From: CAZVEV01 sp964625865
GTDB taxonomy: Bacteria; Planctomycetota; Phycisphaerae; SM23-33
Direction: 5' to 3'
Length of the DNA: 7,835 bases
NCBI GenBank assembly: GCA_964625865.1
Contig: CAZVEV010000290.1
Location: 1-7,835, forward strand
Shown: positions 1-6,085 of the stretch, piece after piece
Layout of the letters: each line of letters starts with the position of its first letter
Position numbering within the stretch: position 1 is the stretch's first letter
Made by a program: the position numbers and the translations under genes
Notes under the pieces: generated by a model
The model's database searches: none
Told to the model about the DNA's origin: nothing
The model's input: the letters and a program-made list of their open reading frames with translations, nothing else

Positions 1-204
1 CCCGGGCTAGTGGCGAATCACCGTCCCACGGGGGCAAGCCCCGTGGTGACGCTACGGTCATTGCACGTCAGTGAGGTGTTATCTATCCCAATCGGTCAAC
101 GACAATGCTTGCCGATCCCACGATCGGTGATAGACTTGCCAGAAAGGCCGACGGTGGTCGTCGGCGAGACGTTATCCAGGAAACCCCGGATCGGTAGGTT
201 TGAG
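1..204. other. Leader region upstream of the glycosyltransferase, with stem-loop
   Basis: This stretch can be read as an open frame from a GTG at 10, and the frame has no stop back to the window edge. The translation up to residue 65 has no recognisable domain, and the conserved glycosyltransferase fold begins only after the ATG at 205, so I treat it as non-coding. It holds a stem-loop: CCACGGGG (26-33) pairs with CCCCGTGG (39-46) around a five-base loop, and an outer ACCGT (20-24) pairs with ACGGT (54-58). No T-run follows, so it is not a clear terminator. A very weak promoter candidate is TTGCAC (61-66), 17 bases, TATCCC (84-89). I would not rely on it. Confidence 0.4.
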
Positions 205-1764
205 ATGCCCGGTACTGAATCCCTCATGGTCCTGCATGGTTATCATCTCGACGGATCAGGGAGTTGTGTCTACGTGCAGAATATCGTGCGCGAGTCGGCG
301 CGGCAGGGCGTTACGGTGGTCCTGCTCTGCCAGGAGCCTGAGATCGAAGCGTACGATTTCGTGTCCGAAGCCTATCAGTGTGAAGCGGATGGGACAATGC
401 GGCCGCTTTTCAAGCGTGAGACCGGGTATGAGGGCAAGGTGGTCTATGTCCGTCCGTTTCTCCGCGACGGATTGCTTCCGGTTTTCGTGGGGGGGCAGTT
501 TCCCGGATTCGAGAATGTCAAACCGTTCTACGAACTCAGCGATGCTGAACTCGAAAGCTATATCGAAACCAATGTGAAGGCCGTGCTGGAAGCCGCTGAC
601 CGGTTCGATGTGGATACGATCTTTGCCAACCATATTGTGATGGCCCCCTATATCGCCTTGCGCGCCTGCCGGGAGCGACCCGACATGCGCTATTTCCTGA
701 TTCCCCATGGCAGCGAGATCGAATACTTGATCAAGAAGGATCGCAGGTATCACGACCTGGCCGTCGAGACGCTGGAGCACGCCGCGGGAATCGTCTCGGG
801 CAGCCGGGAGATGATCGATCGGATCAACGGGCACTTCGAGGAAGCGGGTTCCTTTTCCCACAAATATCATCTCATCTCCGTGGGCGTGGACGTAGACCAT
901 TTTGCCGCGCCGCTGAAGATGAGCGTGCCCCAACGCGTTGTTGAGCTCGCTGGCGAAGTGGAGCGGCAGCAGGCAGGAGAGCAAAGCAACATCAATGCCG
1001 TGAGCCCCGGGTTTCTTGGGGCTCTGGAACGGATCGACTTCGAGAAAGAGCGGATCATCGTCAACTTCGGCAAGCTCATCCCTGCCAAAGGCGTACAGGA
1101 CCTGCTCGTATTGGCGCCCCTTCTGCTGAATGAGCGCCCGAACGTGCGTATCGTCATTGCCGGCGACGGGCCGCATCGCGAGAAGTTCGCCCAGTTCGTG
1201 GCCCTGATTCAGGCCGGTGACTATCACGGGTTTCAGGCGGCGATGGACGAGGACAATCGCCAGAGCGCCGAGGCGTTCGACGATCCCTACCGTTTCATTG
1301 CGAGCTTCTTCGAGCACACCTCGGGCGAGAAGTACTTCCAGGACGCCGCCTCGTTCGACTGGGCGGACCGCGTTGTGTTTGCCGGTTATCTCAAACACCC
1401 CGCGCTGCGCTACCTGCTGTGCCTCAGCGATGTCGCCGTATTTCCGTCCATCGTGAAGGAAGCCTATCCGCTGGCCCTGCTCGAAGCCATGGGCACGGGC
1501 GTCTTTCCCACGGGATCTGATTTTGGCGGGCTCCGCGACGGCTTCGGGCAGCTCGACGGGCTGTTTGGTTCCGATGTAACGGCACGGATGAAGATCCCCA
1601 TGGATCTGCAACGGCGTCTTCCCGTGATGAAGGAGAACATCTTGGCTGCACTCGACTTTCAAGATAGCGAGAAAAGGAGGGCCATGGTGCGGCGAATCGA
1701 GGAACGGTGTAGCTGGACAACTGTTTGCCGCAAGCTACGTCAGGCGTTCGAGGGCAGGACATAG
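205..1764 (+). CDS. GT-B glycosyltransferase, family 4-like
   Basis: This is a predicted cytoplasmic or membrane-associated retaining glycosyltransferase of 519 residues that would move a sugar from an activated donor to an unknown acceptor. The N-terminal Rossmann half begins with M-V-L-H-G-Y and a glycine/serine-rich loop (residues 8-20), and has P-H-G-S-E near His168. The C-terminal half has the family pattern: G-K-L-I-P-A-K-G (289-296, with the donor-binding Lys295), A-G-D-G-P from 319, and the E-x7-E donor-site motif at Glu419 and Glu427 within EAYPLALLEAMG. About 70 residues separate the GDG motif from VVFAGYL (390 on), against roughly 25-30 usually, so a polar insertion of about 40 residues lies there. 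ATG 205 was chosen because the fold starts right after it; ATG 226 is an alternative, and a GTG at 10 would add 65 unconserved residues. No neighbouring polysaccharide genes reveal the product. The family call is firm; the substrate is unknown. Confidence 0.88.
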   Translation: MPGTESLMVLHGYHLDGSGSCVYVQNIVRESARQGVTVVLLCQEPEIEAYDFVSEAYQCEADGTMRPLFKRETGYEGKVVYVRPFLRDGLLPVFVGGQFPGFENVKPFYELSDAELESYIETNVKAVLEAADRFDVDTIFANHIVMAPYIALRACRERPDMRYFLIPHGSEIEYLIKKDRRYHDLAVETLEHAAGIVSGSREMIDRINGHFEEAGSFSHKYHLISVGVDVDHFAAPLKMSVPQRVVELAGEVERQQAGEQSNINAVSPGFLGALERIDFEKERIIVNFGKLIPAKGVQDLLVLAPLLLNERPNVRIVIAGDGPHREKFAQFVALIQAGDYHGFQAAMDEDNRQSAEAFDDPYRFIASFFEHTSGEKYFQDAASFDWADRVVFAGYLKHPALRYLLCLSDVAVFPSIVKEAYPLALLEAMGTGVFPTGSDFGGLRDGFGQLDGLFGSDVTARMKIPMDLQRRLPVMKENILAALDFQDSEKRRAMVRRIEERCSWTTVCRKLRQAFEGRT

Positions 1765-1928
1765 CGATTACCCGGATGACGCCTTCTTCTTGCGCATGAT
1801 TCCTTTCACGAAGGAACTCTGCGGTCACAGCCTGCTGATGCCGATAGCATCCCCTCTTTGGTTGCGGCCGCAGGCGGGCATGTCCCCCATTTCCAGTAAG
1901 GCGGTTGTCCGGCGAGTTCGCGTGTGTC
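1765..1928. other. Intergenic gap between convergent genes
   Basis: This short spacer separates the converging glycosyltransferase and PEP-CTERM genes. It contains a small hairpin, TTCCTT (1800-1805) pairing with AAGGAA (1811-1816) around a five-base loop, with no T-run after it. Open frames crossing it on both strands have no recognisable protein features. I see no gene here. Confidence 0.4.
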
Positions 1929-1969
1929 AATCAAAACAAGCGGGGCGACCCGGCGACGGGCCGCCCCGC
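1929..1969 (-). terminator. Intrinsic terminator of the PEP-CTERM gene
   Basis: A 13-pair stem with one A-C mismatch is formed by 1940-1952 and 1957-1969, closed by the four-base loop GCGA. Read on the minus strand it is followed by TTGTTTTGATTG (about 1928-1939), a fair U-rich tract. It lies 25 bases beyond the stop codon of the minus-strand PEP-CTERM gene, as expected for its rho-independent terminator. On the + strand the hairpin also sits downstream of the glycosyltransferase, but the sequence after it has only a weak T-run, so two-way action is possible but less supported. Confidence 0.75.
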
Positions 1970-1994
1970 GGCGTACCTGTTTCTTGTCTTGCGG

Positions 1995-2693
1995 TTACGC
2001 GCGTCGCCTCCGCCGTCGCAGCCCAAGCAGACCGACCGCGGCCAGGGCGAGGGTGGCCGGTTCGGGGACGACTTGGTTTGTCAGCGCATAAAAGTGAGCC
2101 GAGCTGTTATTGACCGTAAAGACGAAACTAAGATTCAAGCCGCCGCTTGCCTGGGCGGTGTAGTTATACGTGACGACGAGCCCCTCGTCATTCCCAGCGC
2201 CGTCCAGATCAAAAGTAATACTGTCATTGGTTAGATCGTCCGTAATCGTCGTTTCACGAGGGTTGCTGTCCCAGCCGACGAAGAACAGTTTTAGTTCGTA
2301 CGGATTGCCCGCTGTGAGCGACCCGGCATCGAGGGTGACCGATGCGGTGGTATCGCCATCGTGCTTGAATCTCAAGTTTAGACCATTGGAATTGGTGATG
2401 TTGTTCGTGTCGTTGTTGCCGATCAAATTACTGTATGTGGTGTTTCCACCCGAAAAACTACCAGTGCTGTTTTCAAAGACAACGCCGTTCACATTTACGA
2501 TGTTTGGTGCGGAGTTATTCAGATTAGAAAAGTTAACTGCATGCGTATAACCGCTCCCGCCAATCTCAGCACCCCAGTCACTTTGCACCGTTGCGATGAA
2601 ACCGGCGTTGGCCGAGGTGGTCGTGAGGAGGAGGGTTACCATCGCCACGGCGGCGAGCGTCAAGGCGATCGTGGTTCGGTTTCTTGTAAACAT
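1995..2693 (-). CDS. PEP-CTERM sorting domain protein, function unknown
   Basis: This is a 232-residue exported protein. Residues 1-30 form a typical signal peptide: basic start MFTRNR, hydrophobic core at about 8-24, and a likely signal peptidase I site after S-A-N-A (Ala30). The mature part is rich in Asn, Thr, Ser and Gly with short beta-type stretches, consistent with a compact beta-sandwich surface domain; I recognise no specific family. The C-terminus is a textbook exosortase signal: V-P-E-P at about 209-212, a hydrophobic helix, then six arginines and an alanine. Such proteins are cleaved and anchored by an exosortase, which is not encoded in this window. The ATG at 2693 is chosen over an in-frame upstream start at 2873 because the signal peptide begins there and AAGGAG lies six bases before it. 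Base composition is more AT-rich than the neighbouring genes. The gene is monocistronic with its own terminator. Confidence 0.9.
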   Translation of the reverse strand: MFTRNRTTIALTLAAVAMVTLLLTTTSANAGFIATVQSDWGAEIGGSGYTHAVNFSNLNNSAPNIVNVNGVVFENSTGSFSGGNTTYSNLIGNNDTNNITNSNGLNLRFKHDGDTTASVTLDAGSLTAGNPYELKLFFVGWDSNPRETTITDDLTNDSITFDLDGAGNDEGLVVTYNYTAQASGGLNLSFVFTVNNSSAHFYALTNQVVPEPATLALAAVGLLGLRRRRRRA

Positions 2694-2699
2694 GAGACT

Positions 2700-2705
2700 C
2701 TCCTT
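2700..2705 (-). promoter_or_regulatory. Ribosome binding site of the PEP-CTERM gene
   Basis: On the minus strand AAGGAG lies six bases before the ATG at 2693. It is a strong Shine-Dalgarno match and fixes this start against the longer open frame beginning at 2873. Confidence 0.85.
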
Positions 2706-2745
2706 AACTGATAGGACATTTGATTCCGCGTGACGGTGCGTCTGT

Positions 2746-2784
2746 GGGCCCTTCGACTTCGCTCCCTTCGACAGGCTCAGGGTC
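2746..2784. repeat. REP-like short repeat with direct and inverted parts
   Basis: The nonamer CCCTTCGAC occurs at 2749-2757 and again at 2764-2772, 15 bases apart, and the second copy runs into AGGCTCAGGG, so that CCCT and AGGG can pair across it. The sequence resembles a short dispersed intergenic repeat I recall from many bacterial genomes, usually seen in databases as spurious peptides; that is memory, not a search. It lies in the 5' leader of the PEP-CTERM gene, between the promoter and the ribosome binding site. Confidence 0.5.
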
Positions 2785-2825
2785 TGCGACAGGACAAGCC
2801 GGGGGTGAGGGGTTTGGGGACAGGC

Positions 2826-2842
2826 CGAGCGTTCGACGCTCG
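2826..2842. repeat. Small hairpin in the PEP-CTERM leader
   Basis: CGAGCG (2826-2831) and CGCTCG (2837-2842) form a perfect six-pair stem around a five-base loop. If the promoter at 2945-2973 is used, this hairpin lies in the transcribed leader of the PEP-CTERM mRNA. No T-run follows it on either strand, so it is not a terminator by sequence. Confidence 0.45.
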
Positions 2843-2922
2843 CGTGATCCTCTGTGTCCGTGGCTCTCGGCACGTGACCCTCCGCGTAGGCTCGTCGCGG
2901 GAATCCGTTGACGCCCAGGGAC

Positions 2923-2945
2923 TATCCCTGAGCCGACAAGGGATA
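2923..2945. promoter_or_regulatory. Operator-like inverted repeat at the predicted transcription start
   Basis: TATCCCT (2923-2929) and AGGGATA (2939-2945) form a perfect seven-base inverted repeat separated by nine bases, with a 16-base centre-to-centre distance suited to a dimeric regulator. It touches the last base of the candidate -10 box and covers the predicted start of transcription of the minus-strand promoter, a common position for a repressor site. It could instead be a hairpin at the 5' end of the mRNA. No regulator gene is visible in the window. Confidence 0.4.
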
Positions 2946-2973
2946 ACATACCACCAGGCCCCGGCCAAGTCAA
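2945..2973 (-). promoter_or_regulatory. Sigma-70-like promoter for the PEP-CTERM gene
   Basis: On the minus strand TTGACT (2968-2973, five of six consensus bases) is followed after exactly 17 bases by TATGTT (2945-2950, four of six). An A-rich stretch upstream (about 2976-2998) resembles an UP element. Transcription would start near 2938, giving a leader of about 245 bases before the ATG at 2693. No better promoter is visible closer to the gene. Confidence 0.6.
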
Positions 2974-3073
2974 GGTCGTTTCTGTTTTTCTTTGGAAAAG
3001 CATCTTCGTCTGGTTCAGTCGTCCCGGAAAGCAGGTACAGTCCTTCATGAGCGGGCACTCACCCGCGGAGCGA

Positions 3074-3136
3074 CGAAAATGGGGACAGGCACGTTCGCTT
3101 CGCTTCGCTGCGCTACCGAGCCAGTCCCCATTTTCG
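3074..3136. repeat. Inverted repeat element, REP/MITE-like
   Basis: CGAAAATGGGGAC (3074-3086) and GTCCCCATTTTCG (3124-3136) are perfect 13-base inverted repeats. Inside them GGC (3088-3090) and GCC (3120-3122) extend the stem past one mismatch, and the loop contains TTCGC three times in tandem followed by TGCGC. The open frames through it on both strands look like by-products of the repeat. The form fits a short palindromic repeat mobilised by a REP-associated (IS200-like) transposase elsewhere in the genome; no transposase is present here, so that origin is inference. Confidence 0.65.
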
Positions 3137-3442
3137 ACCCCATCTCCCGTAGACGTCCGGCCGATGCCTTTGGCCGCGTTTGGGCTTGATGGTGGGGGGC
3201 AGGGTCGTTTTTTCCGGCCAAGTGCGGCCAGCGGACTGCCAGACCCCTTAGCCGGGACGCTGGGGGGACATCCGCGCGCCAGCGGCGAACACGACCCGAA
3301 GGGTGGGGCTCGCGGGGACCATTCCTGCGGGACATGCCTCCACGGGACGCCGCCCGTCATCATGGGGAACTTCGCCCTGCGCGGCGCGTCGAAAAGGTGG
3401 TAGACTGAATGACCGGTCGATGTGACGACCAATACACCGCAT

Positions 3443-3446
3443 GGAG
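3443..3446 (+). promoter_or_regulatory. Ribosome binding site of the repeat protein
   Basis: GGAG lies seven bases before the ATG at 3454. It favours that start over the in-frame ATG at 3409, which has no comparable site. Confidence 0.6.
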
Positions 3447-3453
3447 CAATGCA

Positions 3454-5013
3454 ATGCCTCAGCGAATAATCGGTGCGTGGTGGGTTCTGGTGGGGGTCCT
3501 TGGCGTGGCAGCGGTGGGGGTCTGGGCGCTGTGCGGGCGGGACGTGCGGGCGGCTTCGAGGCAGGGAGGGCGCCTGAAGCGCAAGCTGCTCGGCGCGGGC
3601 CTGGCCGTGCTGACCGTCCTTGGCTTGGCCCCCTCGGCGGGCGAGGCTCGCGAGCCGACAGCGGCGACGGAGGTCGAACCTGCCGCACGGTCCGACGACG
3701 CCAGCGAGGTCGTGCTCGCGCTGTTCCGCATGCGGACCAAGCTGGACGAACTGGAGAAGCTGACCGCCGCACGCGACGTTGATGGCCCGGCCGTAACCGA
3801 AACAGCCGACACGATAGACTCCCTGGCGGCCGTCCTGCGGAAGCAGGGGAACGTCGCCACGCTCACCCCGAAGGGGCAGGCCGAGGCGGCGCGGTTGCTG
3901 AAGCTGGCTGAAACACGCGTGCCCGTCGCCCGCGCCCTGGTGCCGGTCGGCACGACGGACCTGGCCAGGTCGCCGCAGTGGCAGGTTGTCGTGGACGCGT
4001 GGCGTTTCGCCGGTCCGCTGGCCGAGACGGGCAAGAGCACAAGCGCTCAGCGCAAGGACGCCGATGCGAAGCTCAAGGCGGCGGCGACGTCAACGGCGGC
4101 GCTGACCCAGGCGGGCCTGCTGAGCGCAGCGGAGGCGGGCCTGCTGACGATAGACGCCGCCCGCCTGCGGACCGAGATCTACCGCAACCCGCCGACCGAC
4201 TTTCGGGGGACGTGCTACGACATGATGTTCATCCCGCCCGCCCAGTCGAGCCTGAAGCGCATCGAGACGCAGGTGACGCTGCTCAAGACCATTCTCGCCG
4301 CCCGCACCCTCGCCCCCGCGGCGCTGGACAAGGTGACCGGGGCGATCGAGGCCGACCTTGCGATCCTCGCCGATCCGAAGCAGACCAAACACCTGCCCGC
4401 CAACCGCAAGGCCGCCGCCGAGGCGCTGCGGAAGGAGGTGGGTTCGCTGGTGGCGCAGATCAAGCGTCGCGTCGTGTCCGAGCGGTTGGGCCAGACGGCC
4501 GGATGGAAGACGGTCAACGACGCGATGGCGTTCGGGACCAAGATCGGCCAGCGCAACACGACGGCCCAGCGGAAGCAGTTCCAGGCCAAGTACACCGCGG
4601 CCGCTACGGCTCTGACGTCACTGGCCAAGACCGGCGCGATGACCGAGGGCGAGTCGTCGCTGATCAAGGGCGAACTGGATCGCGTGCGCACCAGCGTCTA
4701 CCGCTACCCGCCGACGGACATGCGCGTCTCGTGTTACAAGATGGCCTACAATCCGCCCGTACGACAGAGCTTCCTGCGGCTTAAGGGGCGGGTGGCGATC
4801 CTGAAGAAGCTGGCCGAGTCGGGCCGGCTCAACGCGGCCGTCCTGGGCAAGATCCTGCCCACCGTCCGCGCCGACATGGAGTTGCTCAGCAGCGAGAAGG
4901 AACTGGCCAAGCTTCGCACGTCTCGCGCCGAGGCCGAGGCGGTCCGCAAGCAGGTGGTCCCCGTACTGGCGGCCATCGAGAAGCAACTGGCTGCGACGGG
5001 GGCGGGCAAGTGA
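3454..5013 (+). CDS. Exported or membrane-anchored tandem-repeat helical protein, function unknown
   Basis: This 519-residue protein matches no family I can name. Hydrophobic segments lie at about 4-27 and 45-62; the second follows a basic stretch (R-L-K-R-K) and ends A-G-E-A, like a signal peptide. The rest should be exported, either anchored by the first segment or cleaved. It is Ala/Lys/Leu-rich and probably helical. Two tandem units of about 165 residues (173-340 and 348-512) align over nearly their whole length; the block 97-163 matches the C-terminal half of a unit, so the plan is half-full-full. Each full unit has the block Y-R-x-P-P-T-D-x-R-x-x-C-Y-x-M, then P-P and S, centred on Cys254 and Cys427. 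ATG 3454 is chosen for its GGAG; ATG 3409 is longer, and a GTG at 3544 would leave one conventional signal peptide. The stop overlaps the start of the radical SAM gene by four bases, suggesting a shared function, perhaps as its substrate. Confidence 0.85.
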   Translation: MPQRIIGAWWVLVGVLGVAAVGVWALCGRDVRAASRQGGRLKRKLLGAGLAVLTVLGLAPSAGEAREPTAATEVEPAARSDDASEVVLALFRMRTKLDELEKLTAARDVDGPAVTETADTIDSLAAVLRKQGNVATLTPKGQAEAARLLKLAETRVPVARALVPVGTTDLARSPQWQVVVDAWRFAGPLAETGKSTSAQRKDADAKLKAAATSTAALTQAGLLSAAEAGLLTIDAARLRTEIYRNPPTDFRGTCYDMMFIPPAQSSLKRIETQVTLLKTILAARTLAPAALDKVTGAIEADLAILADPKQTKHLPANRKAAAEALRKEVGSLVAQIKRRVVSERLGQTAGWKTVNDAMAFGTKIGQRNTTAQRKQFQAKYTAAATALTSLAKTGAMTEGESSLIKGELDRVRTSVYRYPPTDMRVSCYKMAYNPPVRQSFLRLKGRVAILKKLAESGRLNAAVLGKILPTVRADMELLSSEKELAKLRTSRAEAEAVRKQVVPVLAAIEKQLAATGAGK

Positions 5014-6074
5014 TTTCTGGTTTCGGCTCGGACGGGGAACAGTCGCGACGGCAGGAGTCGTTCGTCTTTGAGGTCACCCAGCGCTGCAACCACGCGTGTC
5101 CGCACTGCTACAACGCCTGGAAGAACCCCGTGGACTATCCCGCCGGCGAGCTGTCCACCGACGAGACGCTGGCCATGGCGGGCAAACTGCTGGACGAGAC
5201 CGGCGCGTCGCTGGTGAGCCTGACCGGCGGCGAGCCGATGCTCCGGGCGGACATCGTCGAGATTGTCGACTTCCTCATCGCCCGCGGCGTGACGGTGAAC
5301 CTCATCTCCAACGGGTCGCTGCTGGATGAGGACGCCATCGCCCGTCTTTCGCCGGACAAGATCAGCATCTTCGAGTTGCCTCTCCTGTCGGCCCACCGGG
5401 AGATCCACGACCTGCTCAGCGGGCGGCGCGGGGCGTTCGACGACGTGACGTTGGCGGTGGCGAACCTCAAGGCCGCCGGCCAGCGGGTCGTCTGCGTGTT
5501 CGTCGCGACGAAGCTGAACCTGGCCACCTGGCGCGACACGGCGGAGATGGCCATCGCGCTGGGGGCTGACGGCGTCATGCTGAATCGCTTCAACCCCGGC
5601 GGCGAGGGGGGGCGCAATATCGATCGCCTCCAGGCCTCGCCGGACGAGTTGGCGGGCGCGCTGGCCGTCGCCAACGAGATCTCCGAACAGTACGAGTTTC
5701 CCATCAGTTGCTCGATCGCCATGCCGCCGTGCCTGTTCGACGTCGAGCGGTACCCGAAGCTGACGTTCGGCTTCTGCGCGGCGGGCACGGACCGGGCGTA
5801 CTACACGCTGGACCCGCTGGGCAACATCCGCCCGTGCAATCACTCGACGACGATCTTGGGCAACATCCGTGAGACGGGTTTCTGGGAGATGGTCGATTCC
5901 CGCGCGATGGCTGACTTCATGGCCGCTCGCCCGTCCTTTTGCGACGATTGCTCACTGGCCGACGAATGCCTCGGTGGCTGCAAGGCCGCCGCGGAAGTCT
6001 GCTGCGGCGACCTCTGCGCGTGCGACCCGTTCCTGGCCGCCTTCGCCCACCAGGCTGTCAAGCCCGGGGCCTGA
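5010..6074 (+). CDS. Radical SAM/SPASM domain enzyme, likely peptide or protein maturase
   Basis: This is a complete 354-residue radical SAM enzyme. Cys26, Cys30 and Cys33 in C-N-H-A-C-P-H-C-Y form the CxxxCxxC site for the S-adenosylmethionine-binding [4Fe-4S] cluster, followed by T-G-G-E-P (72-76), which contacts SAM. The C-terminal SPASM region, which binds auxiliary Fe-S clusters in maturases such as PqqE and anSME, has Cys256, G-N-I-R-P-C ending at Cys276, and C-x2-C-x5-C-x3-C at Cys311, 314, 320 and 324. Four more cysteines (331, 332, 336, 338) follow, more than the usual single ligand. No N-terminal RRE-type recognition domain is present: only about 20 residues precede the fold. The GTG start at 5010 overlaps the TGA of the repeat protein (GTGA), implying translational coupling. 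The enzyme would act in the cytoplasm, before export of any partner. The family call is strong; the substrate is inferred from context. Confidence 0.92.
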   Translation: MISGFGSDGEQSRRQESFVFEVTQRCNHACPHCYNAWKNPVDYPAGELSTDETLAMAGKLLDETGASLVSLTGGEPMLRADIVEIVDFLIARGVTVNLISNGSLLDEDAIARLSPDKISIFELPLLSAHREIHDLLSGRRGAFDDVTLAVANLKAAGQRVVCVFVATKLNLATWRDTAEMAIALGADGVMLNRFNPGGEGGRNIDRLQASPDELAGALAVANEISEQYEFPISCSIAMPPCLFDVERYPKLTFGFCAAGTDRAYYTLDPLGNIRPCNHSTTILGNIRETGFWEMVDSRAMADFMAARPSFCDDCSLADECLGGCKAAAEVCCGDLCACDPFLAAFAHQAVKPGA

Positions 6075-6085
6075 ACCCTTCCCCT

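Larger units (their letters stand above)
2985..3453. other. Gene-free stretch upstream of the repeat-protein operon
   Basis: Apart from the inverted repeat at 3074-3136 I see no gene here. The open frames on both strands give Pro/Arg/Gly-rich translations with no domain and overlap each other in several frames, as expected of GC-rich non-coding sequence. Nothing resembling a good sigma-70 promoter for the + strand operon is visible; the best -10 candidate is TAGACT (3401-3406), without a convincing -35. Confidence 0.5.

Noticed and set aside
10..204. N-terminal extension of the glycosyltransferase from GTG at 10
   Set aside because: The translation has no conserved features, no ribosome binding site is visible, and the fold begins right after ATG 205. 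The frame is open to the window edge, so a longer upstream gene cannot be wholly excluded.
256..1662. 468-residue antisense open frame on the minus strand
   Set aside because: It lies entirely inside the glycosyltransferase gene and its translation shows no domain; it is a mirror of the GC-rich codon pattern.
2704..3432. 242-residue minus-strand open frame upstream of the PEP-CTERM gene
   Set aside because: It runs through two repeats and the candidate promoter, and the translation is low-complexity Pro/Gly/Arg/Ser without a domain.
2694..3453. CRISPR array or riboswitch in the repeat-rich gap
   Set aside because: No regularly spaced direct repeats with unique spacers occur, and I recognise no known riboswitch core; the repeats are isolated palindromes.
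4746..5843. 365-residue antisense open frame on the minus strand
   Set aside because: It overlaps the repeat protein and the radical SAM enzyme, both with clear protein features; its Arg/Gln/Val-rich translation is typical of a shadow frame.
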